Shown here piece after piece: positions 25,330-34,121 of a stretch of DNA of 64,000 nucleotides. Numbering within the stretch: position 1 is the stretch's first letter; every line of letters begins with the position of its first letter. The stretch comes from Falsiroseomonas stagni DSM 19981 (GTDB taxonomy: Bacteria; Pseudomonadota; Alphaproteobacteria; Acetobacterales; Acetobacteraceae): positions 1-64,000 of the forward strand of contig NZ_FOSQ01000004.1 of the NCBI RefSeq assembly GCF_900114315.1. Direction: 5' to 3'. Made by a program: the position numbers and the translations under genes. A model generated the notes under the pieces. The model was not told where the DNA came from. It searched no databases and saw only the letters and a program-made list of their open reading frames with translations.

Positions 25330-28300
25330 ATGGTGCTTTCCGACGTCTCCATCAAGCGTCCCGTCTTCGCGACGGTCATCAGCCTGATGCTGATGGTGCT
25401 GGGCCTGGCGGCGCTGATGCGCCTGCCGGTGCGCGAATATCCCGCCATCGACCCGCCGGTCGTCTCCGTCACCACCACCTATCGCGGCGCCTCCGCCGCG
25501 GTGGTGGACACGCAGATCACGGAAATCCTCGAAGCCGCCGTGGCGGGGATCGAGGGCATCAAGTTCATCACCAGCCAGTCGCGCGACGAGCGCAGCCAGA
25601 TCACCATCGAGTTCCGCCTGTCCCGCAACGTCGATGCCGCGTCCAACGACGTGCGCGACCGCGTGGCGCGCTCCCTCGCCCGCCTGCCGGAACAGGCGGA
25701 CACGCCCGTGGTCCAGAAGGTGGATGGCGATGCGCGGCCGATCCTCTGGGTCGCGCTGGTGTCGGACGTGCTGTCGCCCATGGAGTTGACGGAGGTGGCG
25801 CGCCGCCGCTTCGTCGATCGCCTGGCGATCGTCGAGGGCGTGGCCCAGGTGCTGGTGCTGGGTGAGCGCAAGCCCGCCATGCGGCTCTGGCTCGACCGCC
25901 AGGCCCTCGCTGCCCGCGGCCTGACCGTGCAGGACGTGGAGGATTCGATCCGCCGCGAGAATATAGAGCTGCCCGGCGGGCGGATCGAGAGCACGGCGCG
26001 GGAGCTGACGGTCCGCACCGATACGCGCATGAGCCGGCCGGAACAGTTCCGCCAGGTCGTGCTGTCCCGCAACGCGAACGGCCAGGTGACGCTGGGCGAT
26101 GTCGCGCAGGTGGAAGTGGCGCCGGAGGACACGCGCGGCGAATACCGCATCAATGGCAAGCCCGGCGTCGGCCTCGGCATCCTCCGGCAATCCACCGCCA
26201 ACACCCTGTCCGTCGCGCAGGGCGTGAAGGATGAGGTGGAACGGATCCGCGCCTCCATGCCCGATGGGGTGGAGGTCGTGATCGGCTACGACGAAAGCAC
26301 CTTCATCAGCCGCTCGATCTATGAGGTCGAGCACGCGCTGGTCACGGCGCTCGTCCTCGTCGTCGTCGTCATCTTCTTCTTCCTGCGGTCCTGGCGCGCC
26401 ACCATCATCCCGGCCGTCGCCATCCCCGTCTCCCTCATCGCCTCCTTCACCGCGCTGGCCGCGCTCGGCTTCTCGCTGAACGTGCTGACGCTGCTCGGCC
26501 TCGTGCTCGCCATCGGCCTCGTCGTCGATGACGCCATCGTGGTGCTGGAGAATGTGCATCGCCGGATCGAGGAGGGGGAGGACCCGCTGCTCGCCTCCAT
26601 CCGCGGATCGCGGGAGATCGCCTTCGCGGTCATCGCGACGACCCTGGTGCTGGTGGCGGTCTTCGTGCCGCTGTCCTTCATGGGCGGCAATACGGGCCGG
26701 CTGTTCACCGAATTCGGCTTCGCGCTCGCGGCCTCCGTCGTGTTCTCCGGCCTCATCGCGCTGACGCTGACGCCGATGATGTGTTCCAAGCTGCTGAAGG
26801 CGCATGAGGGTGACAGCCGCCTGATCCGCTGGACGGAACCCTTCTTCCTCGGCATGAACTGGGTGCTGCGCGTCACGCTCAAGCGGGCGCTGGCCGCGCC
26901 GCTGATCACGCTGGCGGGCGTCGCGGTGCTGTCGGGGCTCGCGGGGGTGTTGTTCAACATCCTTCCCAAGGAATTCGCGCCCGTCGAGGATCGCGGCACC
27001 ATCATCATCCCGACCACCGGGCCGGAAGGCGCATCCTTCGCCTATACGCGGGAACAGGTGGTGCGGGTGGAGCGGATCCTCCAGCCCTTCGTGGAACGCG
27101 GCGAGGTGGAGAGCCAGTTCGCCACCATCGGCGGCTTCCAGCGCCCCGCCCAGTCCAACGTCGCCAACATCTTCATGCGCCTGGCGCCGTGGGAGCAGCG
27201 GGACCGCAAGCAGCAGCAGATCGCGGCGGAGATGATGCCGCAGCTGCTCGCCATCCCCGGCGTGCGCGCCTTCGCGCTGAACCCGCCCTCCCTCGGCCAG
27301 CGTGGCTTCCAGCCGCCGGTGCAGTTCGTGATCGGCGGGTCTGACTACGGCACGCTGGTGCAGTGGCGCGACCGCTTCCTGGAACGCGCGCGGCAGAACC
27401 CGCGGCTGCTCAACCTGGACAGCAACTACCGCGAGACGAAGCCCGAGATCCGGGTCGAGATCGACCGCCGCAAGGCCGCCGAGATGGGGCTCTCCATCCA
27501 GGCCGTGGGCCGGACGATCGAGACGATGCTGGGGTCGCGGGAGGTCGGGACCTATGTCCAGGGCGGCGATGAGTACAAGATCCTGATCCAGGCGCGGGAA
27601 AGCGACCGCGCCACGCCCTATGACCTGCAGAACATCTTCGTCCGCACCAGCGCGGGCGGGCAGCTCGGCCTGATCGCGGGCAGCGGGTCCACCCAGGGCG
27701 CGCTCGTGCCGCTGTCGAACCTGGTGACGCTGACGGAGCGCGCGCGGCCGCAAAGCCTGGCGCGCGAGGACCGGGTGCGCGCCATCACCATCAGCGCCTC
27801 CCTCGCATCCGGCTACACGCTGGGCGAGGCCCTGGCCTTCATGGAACAGACGGCGCGGGACGTGCTGCCGCCGGAGGTGCGCATCAGCTATCGCGGCCAG
27901 AGCCTGGAGTTCAAGGAAAGCTCCGGCGCGCTCTACGTGACCTTCGCGCTGGCGCTGCTGGTGGTGTTCCTGGTGCTGGCCGCGCAGTTCGAAAGCTTCA
28001 TCCACCCGCTCATCATCCTGCTCTCCACGCCACTCGCGCTGACGGGCGGGTTGCTGGCGCTGCACTTCACCGGCGGCACGCTGAACATCTTCAGCCAGAT
28101 CGGCATGATCCTGCTGATCGGGCTGATGGCGAAGAACGGCATCCTGGTGGTGGAATTCGCCAACCAGCTGCGGGATCGCGGACTGTCCGTGCATGACGCG
28201 GTGCTGGAAGCCTCCGTCGTGCGGCTGCGGCCGATCCTGATGACCTCCATCGCGACGGTCTTCGGCGCGGTGCCGCTGGCCATGGCGACGGGCGCGGGCG

Positions 28301-28500
28301 CGGAAAGCCGCCAGGCGCTGGGCGTGGTGATCGTCGGCGGCGTCACCTTCTCCACCTTCATCACGCTCTATGCCGTGCCGGCGCTGTACCTGCTGCTGGC
28401 GCCCTTCACCAAGCCGATCGGCGCGGTGGCGGCCAAGCTGGCGGAGCTTGAGCGCACGCCGGGCAAGCCGCATGGCGGCCACCCCGCGCCGGCGGAATAG
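25330..28500 (+). CDS. RND multidrug efflux pump, inner-membrane transporter (AcrB/MexB/MdtB-like)
   Basis: A 1056-residue HAE1-type RND transporter with 12 membrane helices and two large periplasmic loops. It begins LSDVSIKRPVFATVISLMLM, typical of the family. Proton-relay residues are present: the double Asp in GLVVDDAIVVLENVHRRI (TM4) and the Lys in GLMAKNGILVVEFANQL (TM10). It would form a trimer that works with the adaptor encoded just upstream and a TolC-type channel. No channel gene is in this operon; the nearest one in the window is at 48913. A strong terminator follows 26 bases after the stop. Confidence 0.95.
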   Translation: MVLSDVSIKRPVFATVISLMLMVLGLAALMRLPVREYPAIDPPVVSVTTTYRGASAAVVDTQITEILEAAVAGIEGIKFITSQSRDERSQITIEFRLSRNVDAASNDVRDRVARSLARLPEQADTPVVQKVDGDARPILWVALVSDVLSPMELTEVARRRFVDRLAIVEGVAQVLVLGERKPAMRLWLDRQALAARGLTVQDVEDSIRRENIELPGGRIESTARELTVRTDTRMSRPEQFRQVVLSRNANGQVTLGDVAQVEVAPEDTRGEYRINGKPGVGLGILRQSTANTLSVAQGVKDEVERIRASMPDGVEVVIGYDESTFISRSIYEVEHALVTALVLVVVVIFFFLRSWRATIIPAVAIPVSLIASFTALAALGFSLNVLTLLGLVLAIGLVVDDAIVVLENVHRRIEEGEDPLLASIRGSREIAFAVIATTLVLVAVFVPLSFMGGNTGRLFTEFGFALAASVVFSGLIALTLTPMMCSKLLKAHEGDSRLIRWTEPFFLGMNWVLRVTLKRALAAPLITLAGVAVLSGLAGVLFNILPKEFAPVEDRGTIIIPTTGPEGASFAYTREQVVRVERILQPFVERGEVESQFATIGGFQRPAQSNVANIFMRLAPWEQRDRKQQQIAAEMMPQLLAIPGVRAFALNPPSLGQRGFQPPVQFVIGGSDYGTLVQWRDRFLERARQNPRLLNLDSNYRETKPEIRVEIDRRKAAEMGLSIQAVGRTIETMLGSREVGTYVQGGDEYKILIQARESDRATPYDLQNIFVRTSAGGQLGLIAGSGSTQGALVPLSNLVTLTERARPQSLAREDRVRAITISASLASGYTLGEALAFMEQTARDVLPPEVRISYRGQSLEFKESSGALYVTFALALLVVFLVLAAQFESFIHPLIILLSTPLALTGGLLALHFTGGTLNIFSQIGMILLIGLMAKNGILVVEFANQLRDRGLSVHDAVLEASVVRLRPILMTSIATVFGAVPLAMATGAGAESRQALGVVIVGGVTFSTFITLYAVPALYLLLAPFTKPIGAVAAKLAELERTPGKPHGGHPAPAE

Positions 28501-28526
28501 CCACCCAGGCGACGCAACGCTGCAAG

Positions 28527-28562
28527 GCGGCCGCCGGATAGCCCGGCGGCCGCTTCTGTTTT
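28527..28562 (+). terminator. Factor-independent terminator after the RND operon
   Basis: An 11-bp perfect stem GCGGCCGCCGG / CCGGCGGCCGC with loop ATAGC is followed by TTCTGTTTT. It lies 26 bases after the pump stop codon and just ahead of the ThDP enzyme gene. Confidence 0.8.
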
Positions 28563-28596
28563 AAACCCCTTGGGTCAGATCAAGGGGAGGCCAGCA

Positions 28597-30267
28597 GTGG
28601 CAGGGATCGAGGCTCGGACCGGCGGGCAGTTGCTCGCGGATGCGCTGGTCGCGAATGGCGCGACGCATGTCTTCGCGGTGCCTGGCGAAAGCTATCTCGA
28701 CCTGCTCGATGGCCTCTACGCCCAGCGGAACCGGGTGGAACTCGTGACCTGCCGGTTCGAGGCAGGCGCCGTCCACATGGCGGAAGCGCATGGCAAGCTG
28801 ACCGGCCGCCCCGGCGTCGCCATCGTCACCCGCGGCCCCGGCGCCTGCCATGCCGCCATCGGCGTGCATGTCGCCTTCCAGGACAGCACGCCGCTGGTCC
28901 TGCTGGTCGGCCAGATCCCGATGACCGAGACGGATCGCGAGACCTTCCAGGAGGTGGATTACCGCCGCTTCTTCGGCCCCATCGCGAAGTGGGTCACGCA
29001 GATCGACGAAGCCGCGCGCATCCCGGAACTGATGGCGCACGCCTTCGATGTCGCCACCAGCGGCCGCCCGGGCCCGGTGGTGGTGGCGCTGAGCGAGGAG
29101 ATGCAGAAGCACCTGGTGGAGGCCGTGGATGTCGGCCCGGCCCCCGTGCTGCCGCCGCACCCGGCGCCGGATGCGCTGCCCCGCCTCATGGCGATGCTCG
29201 AAAAGGCCGAGAAGCCGCTGGCGATCCTGGGCGGCAGCCGCTGGACCGACCAGGGGCGCGCGGACATCGCGCGCTTCCTGACCGCCAATGACATCCCCGT
29301 GGCCGTCGGCTTCCGCCGCCAGGGCCTGTTCGATGGCACCTCCGCCCATTTCGCGGGCGATCTCGGCGTCGGCGCGGATGCCGGGCTGGTGGCCAAGGCG
29401 AAGGAATCCGACCTGATCCTGGCCATCGGGACCAGGATCGGGGAGCCGGTGAGCCAGGGCTACACGCTGTTCGACATGGCGGGGTCGAAGCCCATCATCC
29501 ATGTCTATCCAGACCAGGCGGAGATCGGGCGCGTCTATCGCCCGGCGCTCGGCATCGTCTCCGACCTCAATGCCTTCGCCGCCGCCGCGGCCGCGCTGCC
29601 GCCGGTGGCCTCGCCACGCTGGGCCGGCTGGCGCGCCAGCGTCCGCGCGGCGCGGGAGGCGCAGGCCAAGGCGCCGTCCTATGAGGGTCCGCTGAACCTC
29701 GCGGTGGCCTTGCAGGAACTCGAGAAGGTGCTGCCCGCCGACACCATCTTCACCAGCGATGCCGGCAATTTCGCCACCTGGCCGACGCGCTTCATGCATG
29801 TGTCGGAGAAGCAGGATTTCCTCGGCCCGACCAATGGCGCCATGGGCTATGGCATCCCGGCCGCCATCGGCGCGGCCATCACGCATCCCGACCGCACCGT
29901 GCTGTGCTTCGTCGGCGATGGCGGCGCGCTGATGACGGGGCAGGAGATCGCGACCGCCTTCCACCACGGCGTGGCGCCCATCGTGATGGTCTTCAACAAC
30001 GGCATGTACGGCACGATCCGCATGTACCAGGAGAGGACCTATCCCGGCCGCGTTTCCGGCACCGCGCTGACCAACCCCGATTTCCGCCTGTTCATCGAAA
30101 GCTTCGGCGGCCACGGCGAAGTGGTCGAAACCACGGAGGAGATGGTGCCCGCCTTCCAGCGCGCGAAGGCCAGCGGCAAGCCCGCCATCATCGAGGTCCG
30201 GATGAACCCGGAGCAGGTGACCAACCGCGCGACGATCGCGCAGCTTCGGGCGCAGGCGACGAAGTAG
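28597..30267 (+). CDS. Thiamine-diphosphate-dependent enzyme, acetolactate-synthase-like
   Basis: A 556-residue ThDP enzyme with the three-domain order of acetohydroxyacid synthase large subunits: PYR domain with the cofactor-activating Glu in TCRFEAGAVHMAEAHGKLTG near 50-69, a central domain (about 190-320), and PP domain with the cofactor motif GDGGALMTGQ...FNNG near 447-477. No ilvN-type small subunit is nearby, so a role in branched-chain synthesis is doubtful; other carboligases or decarboxylases (for example oxalyl-CoA or benzoylformate type) are open. Start GTG at 28597 has GGGGAGG 6 bases upstream. The 3' end is repeated four times in tandem (see 30244-30339). Confidence 0.85.
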   Translation: MAGIEARTGGQLLADALVANGATHVFAVPGESYLDLLDGLYAQRNRVELVTCRFEAGAVHMAEAHGKLTGRPGVAIVTRGPGACHAAIGVHVAFQDSTPLVLLVGQIPMTETDRETFQEVDYRRFFGPIAKWVTQIDEAARIPELMAHAFDVATSGRPGPVVVALSEEMQKHLVEAVDVGPAPVLPPHPAPDALPRLMAMLEKAEKPLAILGGSRWTDQGRADIARFLTANDIPVAVGFRRQGLFDGTSAHFAGDLGVGADAGLVAKAKESDLILAIGTRIGEPVSQGYTLFDMAGSKPIIHVYPDQAEIGRVYRPALGIVSDLNAFAAAAAALPPVASPRWAGWRASVRAAREAQAKAPSYEGPLNLAVALQELEKVLPADTIFTSDAGNFATWPTRFMHVSEKQDFLGPTNGAMGYGIPAAIGAAITHPDRTVLCFVGDGGALMTGQEIATAFHHGVAPIVMVFNNGMYGTIRMYQERTYPGRVSGTALTNPDFRLFIESFGGHGEVVETTEEMVPAFQRAKASGKPAIIEVRMNPEQVTNRATIAQLRAQATK

Positions 30268-30339
30268 CTTCGCGCCGAGGCGACGAAGTAGCTTCGCGCC
30301 GAGGCGACGAAGTAGCTTCGCGCCGAGGCGACGCAGTAG
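30244..30339 (+). repeat. Four tandem 24-bp copies of a gene 3' end, each with a TAG stop
   Basis: The last eight codons of the ThDP gene (LRAQATK-stop, 30244-30267) are followed in phase by three more units, at 30268-30291, 30292-30315 and 30316-30339. They read LRAEATK-stop, LRAEATK-stop and LRAEATQ-stop. Units 2 and 3 are identical. Each junction contains the hairpin-forming CGAAG-TAG-CTTCG with the stop codon in its loop. Confidence 0.9.
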
Positions 30340-30346
30340 GGCAAAA

Positions 30347-30372
30347 ACGGGGAGCGCCGTGGCGCTCCCCGT
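30347..30372. terminator. Strong bidirectional terminator, best for the minus strand
   Basis: A 12-bp perfect stem ACGGGGAGCGCC / GGCGCTCCCCGT with a 2-base loop lies between the ThDP gene and the convergent Bug-protein gene. On the minus strand the stem is followed by TTTTT, so it should end transcription of the 31347-30379 gene. On the plus strand it can also stop the ThDP transcript. Confidence 0.8.
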
Positions 30373-30378
30373 CCGGTT

Positions 30379-31347
30379 TCACTCCGGCTGCAGGCCCGTC
30401 GCGCGCACCAGGGTCTGCCAGGTGGTGCGCTGCGCGCGCATCAGCGCGCCGAATTCGGCCGGCGTCGTCGGGAAGGGCGCGTTGCCGAGCGCGGTCAGGC
30501 GTTCCACCAGCTGCGGGTTCTTCAGCCCCTCATTGATGACGCTGTTCATGCGCGTGACGATCGCATCAGGGATGCCGCGCGGCCCCATCACGGCGGAGAA
30601 GCTCGGCAGGTCGTAATCCGGCACGCCCTGTTCCTGCACGGTCGGGAATTCCGGCGCCAGCGGCCAGCGCGTGGGGTTGGTGACGGCCAGGGCCCGGACC
30701 TGGCCCGCGCGCACCGTGGGGATGATGCCGGAGAAGCTGTCGAACACCACCTGGATGTTGCCCGCGATCAAATCCGCCAGCGCCGGCGCCGCGCCGCGAT
30801 AGGGAACATGCGTCAGCTCCACGCCCGTGCGCTGCATGAACAGCACGCCGAGCATGTGGTTGGCGCCGCCCGCACCCGCGCTGCCGTAGTTCAGCTTGCC
30901 CGGATTCGCGCGGGCATAGGCGATCAGTTCCTGGATGTTGCGCACCGGCAGGCTGTTGGTGACGCAGACCATGGCCGTGCCGGTGGCGAAGGTGGCGATG
31001 GCGGTGAAGTCGTCCACGCCCTCATAGCCCGGTGTCTTGAACAGCAGCGGCGCGCCGAGGTGGCTGGATGGGCTCGCCATCATGATCGTGTAGCCATCGG
31101 GGGCGGATTGCGCGACATGCGCCGTGCCGATGGTCCCGCCGGCGCCGGCCCGGTTGTCGACCACCACGGGCACGCCGAGGCCGTCCTGCAGCACCTGCGC
31201 CTGCAGCCGGCCCGCGATATCGCTGGCGCCACCGGGCGGATAGGGCACGACCAGGCGGATCTGGCGCGCGGGCCAGGGGGCCTGCGCGAAGGCGGGCGCG
31301 GCCAGCAGGGAGGCACCGAGGGCAGGCAAGGCGCGGCGGCGGATCAT
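30379..31347 (-). CDS. Bug/TctC-family tripartite tricarboxylate-type binding protein (first copy)
   Basis: A 322-residue periplasmic binding protein with signal peptide MIRRRALPALGASLLAAPAFA. Family motifs are RLVVPYPPGGASDIAGRLQA near 31-50, VVVDNRAGAGGTIGT near 60-75, and LTHVPYRGAAPALADLIAGN near 173-192. Bug proteins bind carboxylates and related small ligands and are often orphans, without TctA/TctB membrane parts, as here. A longer frame upstream exists but lacks a signal. No partner transporter gene is in the window. A related protein is encoded at 50900-51868. Confidence 0.92.
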   Translation of the reverse strand: MIRRRALPALGASLLAAPAFAQAPWPARQIRLVVPYPPGGASDIAGRLQAQVLQDGLGVPVVVDNRAGAGGTIGTAHVAQSAPDGYTIMMASPSSHLGAPLLFKTPGYEGVDDFTAIATFATGTAMVCVTNSLPVRNIQELIAYARANPGKLNYGSAGAGGANHMLGVLFMQRTGVELTHVPYRGAAPALADLIAGNIQVVFDSFSGIIPTVRAGQVRALAVTNPTRWPLAPEFPTVQEQGVPDYDLPSFSAVMGPRGIPDAIVTRMNSVINEGLKNPQLVERLTALGNAPFPTTPAEFGALMRAQRTTWQTLVRATGLQPE

Positions 31348-31382
31348 CGGCGGGGTTCCCGGATTCGTTGTGAGCCTGCCGA

Positions 31383-31784
31383 TTAAGCCCTGGACAGGTT
31401 CGGCCGCAAAGCGCCTTGAGGGACGGAAGGCGCGGCGGGCGGTGGCGCGACGAGGCCCGGGCGCGGCGCGGCCGGCGGCGGCCGCGGCAAACGCTCGGCG
31501 CGGGGCGGCGTGCCCCCCGCCTCCCGCGTCGCGCGGCGCGGGCCGAGCATGAGTTCGCGGCGCTGGCCCGGCGTCATCGCATCCCAGCGGGCCTGCATCT
31601 CCGGCCGGTCCGGGCGGGCATCGCGTTCCAGGTCCCGGCCGAAGCGGCGCACGGCGCGGCCGCGCTGCTGGGTATCCAGCGCCGCCCAGTCGCGTTCCAC
31701 CCAGGACAGGTCCGGCAGCGCGGCCTGGGCGGCGGCGGGGGGCGGCATCAGCAGCAGCGGCAGCAGGATGATGAATTTCAGCAT
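31383..31784 (-). CDS. Small exported protein, possibly DUF3106-like
   Basis: A 133-residue product with signal peptide MLKFIILLPLLLMPPPAAAQA. The mature part has two short W-x-x-L...QR repeats (DLSWVERDWAALDTQQRGRAV and ARWDAMTPGQRRELML), a pattern seen in DUF3106 proteins. The last 45 residues are proline/arginine-rich and probably disordered. It sits in tandem with another small exported protein (31839-32186) with the same kind of repeat. Function unknown. Confidence 0.6.
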   Translation of the reverse strand: MLKFIILLPLLLMPPPAAAQAALPDLSWVERDWAALDTQQRGRAVRRFGRDLERDARPDRPEMQARWDAMTPGQRRELMLGPRRATREAGGTPPRAERLPRPPPAAPRPGLVAPPPAAPSVPQGALRPNLSRA

Positions 31785-31838
31785 GGCGGGGTTCCTCCTG
31801 GCGAGAATGGCAGGGGTGGCTGCCCGGATGCCAGTCCT

Positions 31839-32186
31839 TCAATCAGTGGCAGCGGCGGCGCGTGGCAGCCCCGGCCCGAAGACCAGCGCGTTGCGTTCCG
31901 GCAGGCCAAGCCCGTCCCAGACGGGCGCGGCCTCGGCCTCCGTCCGCGCCAGCGGCGTGTCGCCGCGCCGCAGGCGGGACAGCACCCGCCGCCGCTGGGT
32001 GGGGGTGAGTTGTTCCCAGAAGCGCGTCAGCCAGGCTTCCCGCCGCAGGCGCACGGCAAGGCTGGGCGGCGGTGGGGCGGGGGTGGTGGCGGCCGGGGCG
32101 GGTGGCGCGATGCGGGGGGCGGGAAGGGGGGCGCAGCCAGCCATGGCCAGCAGCAACCCCAGGGCCATTCCGTTGCGTCCCGCCAT
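31839..32186 (-). CDS. Small putative lipoprotein, DUF3106/LTxxQ-like
   Basis: A 115-residue product from ATG at 32186, MAGRNGMALGLLLAMAGC, with a lipobox-like AMAGC. A proline/alanine linker is followed by AWLTRFWEQLTPTQRRRVLSRL near 55-76, which has the LTxxQ pattern known from periplasmic stress proteins of the CpxP/Spy type and DUF3106. A longer start at 32222 would place charged residues before the signal. It is 54 bases upstream of the previous gene on the same strand and probably co-transcribed. Confidence 0.6.
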   Translation of the reverse strand: MAGRNGMALGLLLAMAGCAPLPAPRIAPPAPAATTPAPPPPSLAVRLRREAWLTRFWEQLTPTQRRRVLSRLRRGDTPLARTEAEAAPVWDGLGLPERNALVFGPGLPRAAAATD

Positions 32187-32245
32187 GGCGGCACCGTTGC
32201 AACCCCGGCGCCGCCCGGTCAATTCGACCGGGCGTCACGCCCGCG

Positions 32246-34033
32246 TCAGCGGCCGACCGCGTAGCCCTGCATGCCGCGGGGGTTGGCGCCGGCGAACAAC
32301 TGGCCGTCATCCTCCTGCCGCGCGCCGGTCAGGCGCCCTTCGGACCATTCGCCGCCGGTCTCCACCAGGTGGCCACGGGCGGCCAGCGCCTCAGCGACCT
32401 CGGCGGGGTAGCGACCCTCGACCACCACCTTCCCGGGCTTGGCCACGCGCGGCCAGAAGCTGCTGGGCCAGTGTTCGGTGTGGAAGGAGGGCGCGTCGAT
32501 CGCCTGCTGGATGGTCATCGCATGGTCCACCATGCGGCTGAACATGATGGGCTGCCACTGGTCCTGCTGCTCCCCGCCCGGGGTGCCGAAGCTGAGCCAG
32601 GGCTTGCCATCCTTCAGCGCCATGGCGGGGGACAGCGTGGTGCGCGGCCGCTTCCCGGGCTTGAGGCCGTTCGGCAGGTTCTCATCCAGCCAGAACATCT
32701 GCCCGCGCGTGCCGAGGCAGAAGCCCAGCCCCGGCACCGCCGGCGACGACTGGAACCAGCCGCCGGACGGCGTGGCGGAGACCATGTTGCCCTGCGCGTC
32801 GATGACATCGATGTGGCAGGTGTCGCCGCCGGAGGCGCCAAGGCGGGAGACGGTGGGTTCCCCGGCGCCGGGCGCGCGGGTGAGGAGTTCCGCGCGGGCG
32901 GCGGCGTTGTGGTCCACCCAGGGGGTCGCCATGCCGGGCAGGGAGCCAGGGCGCAGCTCCATCGAGGCCGTCTCCCCGATCAGCTTGCGGCGTTCCTCGT
33001 TGTAGGCGTCGGAGAGCAGGTGGTGGATCGGCACGTCGACGAAGTTGGGGTCGCCGTAGAAGGCCTCCCGATCCGCGAAGGCGAGCTTCATGGCCTCGAT
33101 CACCGTATGGGCGAAGCGTTCGCCCATCGGGTCCATCGCGGCCATGTCGAAGCCTTCCAGCAGCGCCATGGTCTGCAGCATGGTCGGCCCCTGGGACCAG
33201 ACGCCGCACTTCAGCAGCGTGGTGCCGCGGTAGTCGCGCTTCAGCGGCGCCTCGATGCCTGCCCGCCAATGCGCCATGTCATCGGCCGTCAGCACGCCGC
33301 GGTGGCGCTGGCCGGAGGTGTCCAGCATCTCGTTTTTCGCGAAGAAATCGCCGATGGCCTCCGCGATGAAGCCGCCATACCAGGCGTTGCGCGCGGCCTC
33401 GATCTGGGCGACGCGGTCATGGCCGGCGCTCTCGGCCTCCCGCAGCAGGCGTTCCCAGGTATCGGCGAGCGTCGGGTTGGCATAGAGGCCGCCGGCGACG
33501 GGGCCGCCATTGCGCAGCCAGATCTCCGCCGAGGTCGGCCATTCCGATTCGAACAGCGGCTTCACCGTGTTCATCGTGGCCACCACGCGCGGCACGTAGT
33601 GCACGCCGCGGCGCGCATAGCCGATGGCGTAGGACATGACGTCGCGCAGGGACCAGGTGCCCCAGTCCCGCAGCATCAGCGCCCAGGCATCGAAGGCGCC
33701 CGGCACCATGGCGGGCAGGAAGCCCGTGCCGGGCACCAGGTCCAGCCCGAGATCGTCCTTGATGTGCCCGACCGTCAGCTTCGCCGGCGCCACGCCCTGG
33801 CCGCAGACGACGCGCTGCGCGCCCGCCTTGGCGTCATGCAGGATGATGGGGCAGTCGCCGCCGGGGCCGTTCAGGTGCGGCTCCACCACGTTCAGCGTGA
33901 AGCCCGCGGCCGCCGCGGCATCGAAGGCATTGCCGCCGCGTTCCAGCACCGACATGCCGACCTGGGAGGCGATCCAGTGGGTGGAGGCGACGACACCGAA
34001 GGTGCCGGCGATCTCGGGGCGCGTCGTGAACAT
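32246..34033 (-). CDS. Gamma-glutamyltransferase family protein (second, divergent copy)
   Basis: A 595-residue Ntn-hydrolase, only distantly similar to the protein at 20106-21713. The large-subunit start has GGNAFDAAAAAGFTLNVVEP near 34-53 and GPGGDCPIILHD. The probable self-cleavage Thr is in GGDTCHIDVIDAQGNMVSAT near 405. PRTTLSPAMALKDG and SFGTPGGEQQDQWQ follow. There is no signal peptide. The subgroup with GTPGGEQQDQ is common in proteobacteria and its substrate is not known. It is divergent from phnN (start codons 89 bases apart) and likely not part of the phosphonate system. Confidence 0.88.
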   Translation of the reverse strand: MFTTRPEIAGTFGVVASTHWIASQVGMSVLERGGNAFDAAAAAGFTLNVVEPHLNGPGGDCPIILHDAKAGAQRVVCGQGVAPAKLTVGHIKDDLGLDLVPGTGFLPAMVPGAFDAWALMLRDWGTWSLRDVMSYAIGYARRGVHYVPRVVATMNTVKPLFESEWPTSAEIWLRNGGPVAGGLYANPTLADTWERLLREAESAGHDRVAQIEAARNAWYGGFIAEAIGDFFAKNEMLDTSGQRHRGVLTADDMAHWRAGIEAPLKRDYRGTTLLKCGVWSQGPTMLQTMALLEGFDMAAMDPMGERFAHTVIEAMKLAFADREAFYGDPNFVDVPIHHLLSDAYNEERRKLIGETASMELRPGSLPGMATPWVDHNAAARAELLTRAPGAGEPTVSRLGASGGDTCHIDVIDAQGNMVSATPSGGWFQSSPAVPGLGFCLGTRGQMFWLDENLPNGLKPGKRPRTTLSPAMALKDGKPWLSFGTPGGEQQDQWQPIMFSRMVDHAMTIQQAIDAPSFHTEHWPSSFWPRVAKPGKVVVEGRYPAEVAEALAARGHLVETGGEWSEGRLTGARQEDDGQLFAGANPRGMQGYAVGR

Positions 34034-34121
34034 TCGGTGTCAGACCCATGCAACTGTCTTGAGTAACGGGATAGGCGCAGGCAGAAGCGGCGCGGTCAAT
34101 ATTGCGGTGCATGATCGGGCG

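Noticed and set aside
25120-28482. Open frame of 1120 codons on the minus strand
   Set aside because: Antisense of the RND pump gene, frame-locked to codon third positions; the pump has all key residues, so the plus strand is the real gene.
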